A stretch of DNA of 15,599 nt, taken from contig JAZSMU010000118.1 of the NCBI GenBank assembly GCA_045536045.1, positions 1-15,599 on the forward strand. The letters are read 5' to 3'. Positions 1 to 7,278 of this stretch are shown here, piece by piece (position 1 is the stretch's first letter; each line of letters starts with the position of its first letter). Source of the DNA: RGIG1918 sp045536045. Its GTDB lineage: Bacteria; Cyanobacteriota; Vampirovibrionia; Gastranaerophilales; Gastranaerophilaceae. Under the pieces are notes generated by a model, which did not search any database, was not told the origin of the DNA, and saw nothing but the letters and a program-made list of their open reading frames with translations. The translations under genes were made by a program, and so were the position numbers.

Positions 1-514
1 CACAAATAACATCTTTCGCACTAGCTTCTTGGTATTTTGGCTTTAATTTTGTTTGCCAGTTGCTTGTATTGTATCCAGATGTAGGCCCTTCATTGCCATT
101 TATATCAATACATATTGTGCATTCGGCAGAATCGGAAACAATACCGTCATTCGTTTGAGTTTTTAGACAAGTATTTGTTTTTTCTGAACTAAGGAAAAAG
201 TATGCAATATTATTTTTTGTTTTTAGATATAAATTAGCTGAATCTTTTTCAACAAAGTCAATAATAGATTTTTCATATTCATTATTTCTTGTTAGCCATT
301 GAAAAAATGTTATATCAGCACCATCTGCTGGCCAACCATAGCCTGCAAGCTTTAAGTCTATAGCATCTTGCATGGTTGTTACAGCTTTTTTGGTTAATGC
401 ATTCCATTCTTTGTTTTGTGCATTATTAATTACTGGAGTAACACAAATTGCAGTAATAACCCCAATAATTGCCGTAACCATTGTCATTTCTGCAAGAGTA
501 AAACCTTTTTTCAT
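1..514 (-). CDS. Type IV prepilin-like protein, 3' part cut by the window edge
   Basis: Reading leftward from the ATG at 514-512 gives 171 open codons that run off the left edge, so the C-terminus is missing. The N-terminus is a class III (prepilin) leader: two lysines, then G4/F5 as the prepilin peptidase cleavage site, a glutamate at position 9 (Glu5 of the mature protein), and a hydrophobic helix to about residue 29. The globular part has cysteines at 116, 132, 135 and 171 that could form disulfides, and an Asp-x-Asn-Gly...Gly-Pro segment at 137-144. By family it should be inserted in the inner membrane, processed, and assembled into a pilus or type II secretion pseudopilus; whether major or minor pilin cannot be told. 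A GAGGT ribosome site lies about 5 bases upstream. No assembly gene (pilB, pilC, pilD) is in view. It is divergent from the 702 gene. Confidence 0.88.
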   Translation of the reverse strand, partial: MKKGFTLAEMTMVTAIIGVITAICVTPVINNAQNKEWNALTKKAVTTMQDAIDLKLAGYGWPADGADITFFQWLTRNNEYEKSIIDFVEKDSANLYLKTKNNIAYFFLSSEKTNTCLKTQTNDGIVSDSAECTICIDINGNEGPTSGYNTSNWQTKLKPKYQEASAKDVIC

Positions 515-537
515 ATTTACCTCATTCGTATTTCTTA

Positions 538-583
538 ATTATAACATATATACTGATTATATTCTATTGTTAAGTTTTGTAAA
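538..583 (-). promoter_or_regulatory. Promoter(s) for the prepilin gene
   Basis: On the minus strand an extended -10, TGTTATAAT, occupies 546-538 and would start transcription near 531, leaving a leader of about 17 bases with the ribosome site. A second candidate is TTTACA (583-578), a 16-base spacer and TATAAT (561-556). Either or both could be used; this rests on hexamer matching only. Confidence 0.5.
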
Positions 584-701
584 GCTGAAAACCCTTGTAA
601 AACAGCCATTTTTAAAAATACATCAAATAAAAAGGCAATTATTTAAAACAAAAATACTTTATACAAGAGAGAGGCAATTAATAGATAGAGGAGATAAAAT
701 T

Positions 702-1034
702 ATGTACGGACATTGCGGAATTAATCATCACGGACCTGTTTGCGGAGGCCCAGTTCATGTAGGACCTAGATTTCAAGGACCAATGTGTGGACCATCTATC
801 TTTGGACCACGCCCTATGGGTCCTCATCATCACAATCATCACGGACCACACGGTTTCCACAGAGCACACGCTGAAAGCCACGCTGCTAAAACTATAGTTG
901 GTGGTGGAGCTGGCGCAGTTATCGGTGGTGTTCTTGGTTCATTTACCTTTACACCGTTTGGCATTGCTGCAGGTGCTGCACTAGGTGGTGCTATCGGTGC
1001 TCTATTTAGCAATTCTAATTGCAGACACTGCTAA
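702..1034 (+). CDS. Small Gly/His/Pro/Cys-rich protein with a glycine-zipper membrane segment
   Basis: The 110-residue protein has two parts. Residues 1-60 are low-complexity, with 13 of the protein's 14 histidines (including HHH at 42-44 and HH at 46-47), Cys5, Cys14 and Cys29, and Gly-Pro pairs starting at residues 11, 16, 21, 26, 30, 35, 40 and 48, an almost perfect five-residue period. Residues 64-102 are a small-residue-rich hydrophobic stretch (GGGAGAVIGGVLGS, then GIAAGAALGGAIGALF), a double glycine zipper of the kind that packs membrane helices or oligomers. The tail ends Cys-Arg-His-Cys. I do not recognise a named family. The histidines and cysteines suggest metal binding, and the zipper suggests membrane association; both are inferences. 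No signal peptide is seen. The ATG at 702 is chosen because a GAGGAG ribosome site at 688-693 precedes it; the reading frame stays open upstream to 372, but that part overlaps the prepilin gene. The gene is GC-richer than its neighbours. Confidence 0.8.
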   Translation: MYGHCGINHHGPVCGGPVHVGPRFQGPMCGPSIFGPRPMGPHHHNHHGPHGFHRAHAESHAAKTIVGGGAGAVIGGVLGSFTFTPFGIAAGAALGGAIGALFSNSNCRHC

Positions 1035-1060
1035 TTTAAAAAAAAGTTTTCATAATATTA

Positions 1061-1084
1061 AAGCCCACACAAGTGGGCTTTTTA
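1061..1084 (+). terminator. Rho-independent terminator after the glycine-zipper gene
   Basis: An 8-bp perfect stem (AAGCCCAC paired with GTGGGCTT) closes an ACAA tetraloop and runs into a short T tract on the plus strand. It lies between convergent genes; the minus-strand T tract is interrupted, so it probably acts mainly for the 702 gene and less well for the fucose synthase gene. Confidence 0.85.
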
Positions 1085-1101
1085 TTTGTTTAAGATTAAA
1101 A

Positions 1102-2043
1102 TTACATTCTCAAGTCTTTGTTATTTAAAAAGTCTTGATAAGTTATTTTTAAGCCTTCTTCAAGAGTTGTTTTGGCTTCCCAACCGAGCTCTTTTAATTT
1201 ATTAACATCAACAACTTTTCTCATTGTTCCATCTGGTTTTGTTGTGTCTAATTTAATTTCTCCTTCAAAGCCAACAGTTTTTGCAATTAGTTTAGCAAGC
1301 TCAATAATAGGTAAATCAATCCCTGTTCCAATATTAACAAATTTACCAATTTCTTTTGCTGATTTGTTTTCCATTAAATAAACAGTTGCATCTGCTAAAT
1401 CATCACTAAACAAAAATTCCCTCAACGGTGTTCCTGTACCCCAAATTGTAACATCTTTTGCACCATTCAATTTTGCCTCATGAAATCTTCTAATTAGCAT
1501 TGGAAGAACATGACCATTTTCGTTGTGATAGTTGTCATTTATACCATATAAATTACAAGGCATAACTGCGATATAATCTGTTCCATATTGTCTATTATAA
1601 GAATCACATAAGCAAATTCCAGCAATTTTTGCTAGTGCATAAGGTTCGTTTGTAGTTTCTAGTGGAGATGTCATTAAATATTCTTCTTTAATTGGTTGAG
1701 GTGCATTTTTTGGATAAATACAGCTAGAGCCTAAAAATAGAAGCTTTTTAACATTATTTTTAAAACTTGCTTCAATGATATTATTTTGAATTTTTAAATT
1801 ATTAAGCATAAAATCAACAGGATAAGTATTATTTGCGTGAATTCCGCCAACTTTTGCTGCTGCCAAAAATACCCAATCTGGTTTTTCTTTTTCAAAAAAT
1901 TCAAAAACAGCCTTTGTGCCTGTTAAATCAAGCTCTTTGCTTGTTCTGGTTATTATATTTTTATAGCCTTTTTCTTTTAAATTTCTAACAATGGCACTTC
2001 CAACAAGCCCTCTGTGTCCTGCAACATAAATCTTTTTATCCAT
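1102..2043 (-). CDS. fcl: GDP-L-fucose synthase
   Basis: This 313-residue short-chain dehydrogenase matches the usual length of GDP-L-fucose synthase (WcaG/Fcl), which converts GDP-4-keto-6-deoxy-D-mannose to GDP-L-fucose by 3,5-epimerisation and NADPH reduction. The Rossmann glycines are at 9, 12 and 15 (GHRGLVG). The catalytic set falls where the E. coli enzyme has it, shifted by one: Ser106, Tyr135 and Lys139 for reduction, and Cys108 and His178 for epimerisation. The segment FLGSSCIYP and the NLYG segment after the active-site helix are typical. An AAGGAGG ribosome site sits 5 bases before the ATG. The partner GDP-mannose dehydratase (gmd) is not in the window, so the gene stands alone here. 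It is divergent from the TPR gene and convergent with the 702 gene. Its product would feed fucosylation of surface polysaccharide or glycoprotein. Confidence 0.95.
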   Translation of the reverse strand: MDKKIYVAGHRGLVGSAIVRNLKEKGYKNIITRTSKELDLTGTKAVFEFFEKEKPDWVFLAAAKVGGIHANNTYPVDFMLNNLKIQNNIIEASFKNNVKKLLFLGSSCIYPKNAPQPIKEEYLMTSPLETTNEPYALAKIAGICLCDSYNRQYGTDYIAVMPCNLYGINDNYHNENGHVLPMLIRRFHEAKLNGAKDVTIWGTGTPLREFLFSDDLADATVYLMENKSAKEIGKFVNIGTGIDLPIIELAKLIAKTVGFEGEIKLDTTKPDGTMRKVVDVNKLKELGWEAKTTLEEGLKITYQDFLNNKDLRM

Positions 2044-2060
2044 AATATCCTCCTTGATTT

Positions 2061-2088
2061 ATTATATTCTAAAGTATTAAACTTGCAA
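2061..2088 (-). promoter_or_regulatory. Promoter of the GDP-fucose synthase gene (shares its -35)
   Basis: On the minus strand TTGCAA (2088-2083), a 16-base spacer and a consensus TATAAT (2066-2061) form a good sigma70-type promoter. The predicted start near 2054 would put the mRNA 5' end almost on the AAGGAGG ribosome site, giving a leader of only 11-12 bases. The -35 hexamer is palindromic and is also read by the opposite promoter. Confidence 0.6.
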
Positions 2089-2111
2089 AACCATAAATAA
2101 AAAAATATAAT
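2083..2111 (+). promoter_or_regulatory. Promoter of the 553-residue TPR gene, probably leaderless
   Basis: TTGCAA (2083-2088), a 17-base spacer and consensus TATAAT (2106-2111) point to transcription starting at about 2118, which is the A of the ATG. No ribosome binding site precedes the start codon, which fits a leaderless message. Confidence 0.65.
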
Positions 2112-2117
2112 TATTTT

Positions 2118-3779
2118 ATGAGAGATGAAGAAAAGAATTTAACAGGCGATTGTGCCCTAGATTTTATAAGAGTTTCGTTTGAGCTAAAGTCTTCAAAATT
2201 ATACAAAGAAGCAATTGAAATGCTTTACAAAGCACTTTCTTGCTCAGATGTTGGAGATGGCAAATGCGAAATTATATCCCAAATTGCCTTTTTATATTTT
2301 TCTCTAAAAAATTACGAAAGGGCAATTGAACAGTTTGAAAAAGCCTTAGACATTAACCCGGAAAACCCTTCTGCTTTATATGGTTTAGCTGATGTGTATT
2401 TTGAGCTTAAAGATTACAATAAAGCTCTTGAATATGCTAGTTTGCTTGTTAAATCTTCAAAAGATGAAAAAAACTTCCTTTTCTATTTTAAAATTCTTTT
2501 TGAATTAAAAAAATATGGTGAAATTATGGAAGTTTGGGGCGAAATTTCTTCTCAATATCAAGATGATTCAGAGCTTTTATATATAATTTCAAAAACCGAT
2601 ATTCAAAATAAAAAACAAATTTTAGAAAAAATTGTATCATCTGAGCCTAATAATTTTGATGCCAGATTTGATTTGGCAAAACTATGCTACATTGAAAAAG
2701 ATTACAAAAGAGCAATTGAGTTATTCTTAGAAGCAAATAATATTAAAAATACAGGAGATAACTATTATTTCCTAGGGCTTTCATATTTTGCAATTGCCGA
2801 ATATGAAATTGCAATTTCTGCTTATCTTTCTGCTGTTAAATATAATCCAAAAAATCCAGATTATCATTTATCATTGTCTAAAGCCTATATAGAAAATTTC
2901 TGGTTTGAAGAAGCTTTAATTTCTTGCAAAAAATCAATTGAATTGAATGATAACCCAAATTCATTACCACCAAAACAAATTCTTTTATCTTGGTTGAATT
3001 TTAAATTAAATAAAATTGAACAAGCACTTTTAAACTTAGCTTCAATTGATGAAAACAATGAATTTTATAATGATGCTCAAATATTAAAATGCGTTATCCT
3101 TTATCAAAAAGGCGATATTGTTAAATCTAAAATGAAGCTTGAAGATATTATTAAGGAAGACCCTAAAGACCCAATTTTATACAGTACTTTAGGTAAAATC
3201 TATAAAGATATGCAATATCCTAAAAATGCAATAGAAATCTATGAAAAAGGGCTTTTAATAGAAACTCGTTCTATTGAATTTAGGGCTGAGCTTGTAGATT
3301 TATATATTGATATAAACGAATTAGAAAAAGCTGAATATATTTTAGGCGAATTATATGCAATTAATCCAAAAATTTTGCCAATTTATAATTCTAGAGCAAG
3401 AATTTTCTATAAAAGAAAAGAATTTGAAAAAGCTAAAGATGAGCTTTTAACTTATCTTTCTTATGATAAAAATAATCCAGAAGTCCATTATTTCTTAGGT
3501 CTTGTTTTAAATGAATTAAATGAAGCCGATTTAGCTATTGAATACATCAAAAATGCAATAGAAATTAATCCAAATTGTGGAAAATACTATTCTCAATTCT
3601 CTCGTTCATATGAAATTAAAGGCGATAATGCTCTTGCAATGTCTTTTGCAAAAGAAGCGTGCATTGTTGAGCCTAGAGAACCATTATTTTATCAAAGAGC
3701 ACTAGACCTTGCTAGACGCTTAAATTTAGCTGATGACATAGATAATTTTGAGAGAAAAGTTAAATACTTTAGAGTTTAG
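2118..3779 (+). CDS. Large tetratricopeptide repeat protein
   Basis: The 553-residue protein is built almost entirely of helical TPR units. Recognisable repeats include those around residues 53-86, 87-120, 193-225, 226-260, 351-385 and 453-520, with the usual pattern of small and aromatic residues (for example NYERAIEQFEKALDINPENP and a second unit with YNKALEYA). There is no signal peptide, transmembrane segment or catalytic domain, so a cytoplasmic scaffold for protein-protein contacts is the most one can say. It cannot be assigned to a named family, and TPR similarity alone does not predict partners. The start has no Shine-Dalgarno sequence but a promoter -10 six bases upstream, so it is likely translated from a leaderless mRNA. 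Its TAG stop overlaps the stop of the opposite radical SAM gene by four bases, with no terminator between them. Confidence 0.88.
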   Translation: MRDEEKNLTGDCALDFIRVSFELKSSKLYKEAIEMLYKALSCSDVGDGKCEIISQIAFLYFSLKNYERAIEQFEKALDINPENPSALYGLADVYFELKDYNKALEYASLLVKSSKDEKNFLFYFKILFELKKYGEIMEVWGEISSQYQDDSELLYIISKTDIQNKKQILEKIVSSEPNNFDARFDLAKLCYIEKDYKRAIELFLEANNIKNTGDNYYFLGLSYFAIAEYEIAISAYLSAVKYNPKNPDYHLSLSKAYIENFWFEEALISCKKSIELNDNPNSLPPKQILLSWLNFKLNKIEQALLNLASIDENNEFYNDAQILKCVILYQKGDIVKSKMKLEDIIKEDPKDPILYSTLGKIYKDMQYPKNAIEIYEKGLLIETRSIEFRAELVDLYIDINELEKAEYILGELYAINPKILPIYNSRARIFYKRKEFEKAKDELLTYLSYDKNNPEVHYFLGLVLNELNEADLAIEYIKNAIEINPNCGKYYSQFSRSYEIKGDNALAMSFAKEACIVEPREPLFYQRALDLARRLNLADDIDNFERKVKYFRV

Positions 3780-4684
3780 CCTTTGTAGAATTTTCCTTGA
3801 TAAGAATTTCTTTGCTCTAAAATTTTATCTATCAAATTTAGAGTTTCAAATTTACTCTTAACCCAAAGAGGAGAGATTAATTCGCTTCTAAGCCCACTTC
3901 CTGCTAATCTTTGAATGGTTGTTGTTGGAGGCAGGATTTCTAAAATGTCGCAACATAAATTGCAATAATCTTCCATAGACATAATTTCTGGTTGTGGCTT
4001 AAAATGCTCTAGTTTTGAACCTTTTAAAATAGTTAAAACATGGAGTTTAACACCGTCAATTTTGAGGTCTGCCATTAATTTTGCTGTTTGCATCATCATT
4101 TCTCTATTTTCTTCAGGTAAACCCAAAATCAAATGAACACAAACTTTAATTCCAAAACTTTTTGCAAGCTCATAGCCTTTTATAAAAGTTTCTAGGTTGT
4201 GCCCTCTGTTTATAAGCTTCAAGGTTTTATCGTGTGCAGTTTGCAAACCTAATTCTAATTGTGGGAATTTTAGGCTTGAAATTAATTCTAATTTTTCTTC
4301 ATCAATGCAATCGGGGCGTGTTCCTATTGAAATTCCAACAACGCGAGGGTCAATTAAGGCATCTGAGTATATCTTTTTTAACTCTTCAACTGGTTTATAT
4401 GTATTTGAATATGCTTGAAAATAAGCAATGAATTTTTCAGCCTTAAAGCGTTTTGGCAAGTTTTCAATAGCTGTTTTAACTTGGTCTTTAACTGATAATA
4501 GGTTTGAGTGCGTTTGCCCAAAGCTACCAGATTCATCACAGAAAATACAACCTGCTCTAGAAATTGTTCCATCTCTATTTGGGCAAGAAAATCCAGCATC
4601 AATAATAAGTTTGTGGACTTTATTTCCAAAAACTTCTTTTAAATATTCGTTATACGAATAAAATCTTTTATTATTCTTCGTCAT
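3776..4684 (-). CDS. Radical SAM protein of the TIGR01212/YhcC family
   Basis: The 302-residue protein carries the cluster-binding motif of this family, Cys34-x11-Cys46-x2-Cys49 (CPNRDGT...GCIFC), rather than the common Cx3Cx2C. Later family signatures are the GISIGTRPDC segment near residues 117-126, the LELGLQTAHD segment (about 143-152), and the GLPEE loop (about 193-197). Length and layout fit YhcC-like proteins. Members bind a 4Fe-4S cluster and S-adenosylmethionine; the substrate is not established to my knowledge, although similarity to the Elp3/oxygen-independent coproporphyrinogen oxidase branch is often noted. The ATG lies inside the 3' end of the upstream zinc-ribbon gene, 14 bases before that gene stops, and lacks a clear ribosome site of its own, so translation is probably coupled. 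Stop codons overlap those of the convergent TPR gene. Confidence 0.9.
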   Translation of the reverse strand: MTKNNKRFYSYNEYLKEVFGNKVHKLIIDAGFSCPNRDGTISRAGCIFCDESGSFGQTHSNLLSVKDQVKTAIENLPKRFKAEKFIAYFQAYSNTYKPVEELKKIYSDALIDPRVVGISIGTRPDCIDEEKLELISSLKFPQLELGLQTAHDKTLKLINRGHNLETFIKGYELAKSFGIKVCVHLILGLPEENREMMMQTAKLMADLKIDGVKLHVLTILKGSKLEHFKPQPEIMSMEDYCNLCCDILEILPPTTTIQRLAGSGLRSELISPLWVKSKFETLNLIDKILEQRNSYQGKFYKG

Positions 4685-4832
4685 CTACTACAGGATAAAC
4701 ATAATGTTCGCCACATTTTGGGCAAACCACTTCTTGTTGTTTGCCTTTTTCAAGTTGAACAACTTCAAATAGTTCTTTGCAAGATGAATTTGAACATCTA
4801 ATTGCCCAAGTTGGTCTTACAATTCTTGCCAT
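4671..4832 (-). CDS. Small zinc-ribbon protein (53 residues)
   Basis: The product has two cysteine pairs, Cys13-x4-Cys18 and Cys37-x2-Cys40, separated by 18 residues, followed by an acidic tail. This is the layout of a one-zinc ribbon, so a folded metal-binding miniprotein is expected, perhaps binding nucleic acid or a protein partner; no named family is recognised. The ATG at 4832 is chosen over one at 4853 because an AAGGAGA ribosome site lies between the two, about seven bases before the inner ATG. The gene runs 14 bases into the following radical SAM gene, so the two are almost certainly made together. It is divergent from surE. Confidence 0.8.
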   Translation of the reverse strand: MARIVRPTWAIRCSNSSCKELFEVVQLEKGKQQEVVCPKCGEHYVYPVVDDEE

Positions 4833-4861
4833 ATTATTTCTCCTTAAAATCAAATTAATAT

Positions 4862-4867
4862 ATTATA
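4862..4867 (-). promoter_or_regulatory. -10 element for the zinc-ribbon/radical SAM unit
   Basis: A consensus TATAAT on the minus strand (4867-4862) would start transcription near 4855 and give a leader of about 22 bases that contains the AAGGAGA site. No convincing -35 was found at the normal distance. Confidence 0.4.
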
Positions 4868-4899
4868 TTTTACTCTACAACCCAAAAATTGGCAAATTA

Positions 4900-4908
4900 T
4901 GTTATAAT
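4900..4908 (+). promoter_or_regulatory. Extended -10 promoter of the surE-purH operon
   Basis: TGTTATAAT is a full extended -10. It predicts a start near 4915 and a leader of about 25 bases before the surE ATG. No good -35 lies 17 bases upstream, which extended -10 promoters tolerate. Confidence 0.55.
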
Positions 4909-4939
4909 AAAGATGTAGTTAGTTTTGGAATAGTTGTTT

Positions 4940-5752
4940 ATGAAAATTTTAATTTCTAATGATGATGGCATTTCGGCTTTAGGTATTCAATCTTTAATGG
5001 AAGTTTTGTGCAAAGAACACGAAGTTTATGTTGTTGCACCAGATAGAGAACGTTCTGCTGCAGGGCATTCTTTAACTTTGCATACTCCTTTGCGTGTTGA
5101 AGAATTAGAATCACGTTTTGGTGCAAAACGCATTTGGGTTACCACAGGAACACCTGGTGACTGCGTTAAAATTGCGATTAATGCAATTTTGGCTGAAAAT
5201 GAAAAACCAGATATTATCATCTCTGGTATTAACCATGGTCCAAACTTAGGAACAGATATTTTATATTCAGGAACAGTAAGCTGTGCTATGGAAGGTGCTA
5301 TGCTTGGATACCCTGCAATTGCAATGTCATTAGCTAGTATGACTCCTGAGCCAATTTATTTCTTGTCTGCTGCAAAATTCTTATTGAAATTTTTGAAGCA
5401 AATTGAAAAAATGAAATTTCCAAAAAATACCATTTTAAATATCAACACTCCAGCTCTTGTTGAAGAGGATATTCCTGGAGTTGAAATTACCAAACTTGGA
5501 ACAAAAATGTTTACAGACAACTATGAAAAAAGAGTTGACCCAAGAGGTAAGGTATATTATTGGATGGCAGGCGAATTGACAACTAAACATGAAGAAGACG
5601 GAACAGATATTGCTGCTCTTCGCCATAATATGGTTTCAATTACTCCTGTTTGCTTTGAGCTAACAAACACTGAAATTATGAAAGAGCTTGAAAATAGATT
5701 CTTTACAGACGGTGTTTGCAATTGGTTTGGCTACGGAGCACAAAATCAATAG
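4940..5752 (+). CDS. surE: 5'/3'-nucleotidase SurE
   Basis: SurE is a cytoplasmic metal-dependent phosphatase acting on nucleoside monophosphates. The 270-residue protein starts MKILISNDDG, as the family does; Asp8 and Asp9, Ser39 and Asn98 (in SGINHGPNLG) are the expected metal-site residues. The YSGTVSCAMEG segment and the C-terminal ALRHNMVSITPV segment complete the family signature. A TTG six bases upstream is also in frame, but family N-termini favour the ATG at 4940; the ribosome site is weak (GGAA, nine bases away). It is the first gene of a plus-strand run, with purH 21 bases downstream. The link to purH suggests nucleotide balance as its role here. Confidence 0.95.
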   Translation: MKILISNDDGISALGIQSLMEVLCKEHEVYVVAPDRERSAAGHSLTLHTPLRVEELESRFGAKRIWVTTGTPGDCVKIAINAILAENEKPDIIISGINHGPNLGTDILYSGTVSCAMEGAMLGYPAIAMSLASMTPEPIYFLSAAKFLLKFLKQIEKMKFPKNTILNINTPALVEEDIPGVEITKLGTKMFTDNYEKRVDPRGKVYYWMAGELTTKHEEDGTDIAALRHNMVSITPVCFELTNTEIMKELENRFFTDGVCNWFGYGAQNQ

Positions 5753-5773
5753 ACACTAATTAGAGAGGGGAAA

Positions 5774-7276
5774 ATGAAAAAAAGAGCATATATTAGCGTG
5801 TTTAAAAAAGACGCCGTGCTTTCGCTTGCGAAAAAATTAGTTGAAAATAATTGGGAAATTGTTGCAACAGGTTCTACTTGCAAATACTTAAATGACAATG
5901 GAATAAACGCAATAAATTCTTCAATAATAACTGGTTTTGAAGAATTATTAGGTGGCAGAGTTAAATCATTGCACCCTGATATTTTTGCTTCAATTCTTGC
6001 TCGTGAAAATGAATTTTCAACTTTAAATAATCCACCATTTTCCCTTGTTGCAGTTGACTTATATCCTTTTGAAGATTACATAAATAAAAAAGTTGATATT
6101 GAAACTTTAATTGAAAATATTGATATAGGTGGTGTTTCAATTTTAAGAGCTGGTGCTAAAAATTATCAAAATGTTATCGTTTTGTCTGATTTTAAAGACT
6201 ACGATTTAGATTTTGAAAATATTACACAAGAAGAGTGTGAAAAACTTGCAATTAAAGCTATTGAAAAAACTGCGAAATATGATTTTATAATTTCAAAAAC
6301 TCTTAAAAATAACTTATTAAAAGAAGATAAAAATTCTTTTGATGGTCTTGTTTTAGATAAAAAATCTGATTTAAGATATGGCGAAAATCCTCATCAAAAA
6401 GCAGGTTTATATTCAAATCCTTTAGAGGGTTTTATTGATTATGAAGTTTTAGGTGGCAAGGAATTATCTTATAACAATATTCTAGATGCAACTGCTGCTA
6501 TAAATATTTCATCTGAATTTTTTGATTGTGCATGTATAACAATTATTAAGCATACAACGCCTTGTGGTGTTGCACTAGCTCCTACAATAAATGAAGCTTG
6601 GGATAGGGCTCTTGATTCTGACCCAATTAGTGCTTTTGGTGGAATTGTTTGCTCAACTAAAGAAATTAACTTAGAGCTTGCCAAAAAATTAACTTCAATG
6701 TTTTTAGAAGTTGTTATAGCACCAAGCTACACAATTGAAGCTATTGAAGAATTAAAAACTAAAAAGAATTTAAGAGTTATTAAAATTAATACTCCATATG
6801 AAAATATTAAAGCTATGAATTATAAAGAATTTAGACAAACTCCTTTTGGCGTTTTGGTTCAAGAAGCTGATAGTCTAGATTTAAACCCAGATACATTCAA
6901 AGTTGTTACTAAAGCAAAGCCATCAGCTGAGCAAGTTGAAGATATGATTTTCGCATTTAAGGTTTGCAAATATGTTAAATCTAACGCAATTGTTGTTGCA
7001 AAAGATTTAAGAACACTTGGAATTTGTGGTGGGCAAACAAATAGAGTTGGTGCTATGGAAATTGCAATTAAAAATGTTTGCGATTCTCCAAAAGACGCAG
7101 TCATTGCCTCAGACGGTTTCTTGCCTGCCGTTGATAATGTTGAAGTTGCTGCAATGAATAGAATTTCTGCAATAATTCAACCAGGTGGTAGTATTAAAGA
7201 TGCTGATGTAATTTCTCTTGCTGATAAGTATGGTTTATGTATAATTAATACAGGTATTAGACACTTTAAGCATTAA
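5774..7276 (+). CDS. purH: Bifunctional AICAR transformylase/IMP cyclohydrolase PurH
   Basis: PurH performs the last two steps of de novo purine synthesis: formyl transfer from 10-formyl-tetrahydrofolate to AICAR, then ring closure to IMP. The 500 residues cover both domains. The cyclohydrolase part (about 1-190) begins with RAYISVFKKD and contains GRVKSLHP at 61-68 and DIGGVSILRAGAKNY near 117-131. The transformylase part carries RYGENPHQ at 201-208, GKELSYNNILDATAA near 228-242, the catalytic pair Lys259-His260 followed by TTPCGVA, SDPISAFGG, and the closing RHF. Both domains look intact. A GAGGGG ribosome site precedes the ATG. The stop is only two bases from the next start, so the transporter gene is expected to be translationally coupled to it. 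Confidence 0.97.
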   Translation: MKKRAYISVFKKDAVLSLAKKLVENNWEIVATGSTCKYLNDNGINAINSSIITGFEELLGGRVKSLHPDIFASILARENEFSTLNNPPFSLVAVDLYPFEDYINKKVDIETLIENIDIGGVSILRAGAKNYQNVIVLSDFKDYDLDFENITQEECEKLAIKAIEKTAKYDFIISKTLKNNLLKEDKNSFDGLVLDKKSDLRYGENPHQKAGLYSNPLEGFIDYEVLGGKELSYNNILDATAAINISSEFFDCACITIIKHTTPCGVALAPTINEAWDRALDSDPISAFGGIVCSTKEINLELAKKLTSMFLEVVIAPSYTIEAIEELKTKKNLRVIKINTPYENIKAMNYKEFRQTPFGVLVQEADSLDLNPDTFKVVTKAKPSAEQVEDMIFAFKVCKYVKSNAIVVAKDLRTLGICGGQTNRVGAMEIAIKNVCDSPKDAVIASDGFLPAVDNVEVAAMNRISAIIQPGGSIKDADVISLADKYGLCIINTGIRHFKH

Positions 7277-7278
7277 CA

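Noticed and set aside
372..701. In-frame upstream extension of the glycine-zipper gene to an ATG at 372
   Set aside because: It overlaps the divergent prepilin gene, lacks a ribosome site and has unlike composition; the GAGGAG site supports the ATG at 702.
4833..4853. Earlier ATG for the zinc-ribbon gene
   Set aside because: The AAGGAGA ribosome site lies after it and is correctly spaced for the ATG at 4832.
4934..4939. TTG start for surE
   Set aside because: SurE proteins begin MKIL...NDDG, matching the ATG at 4940.
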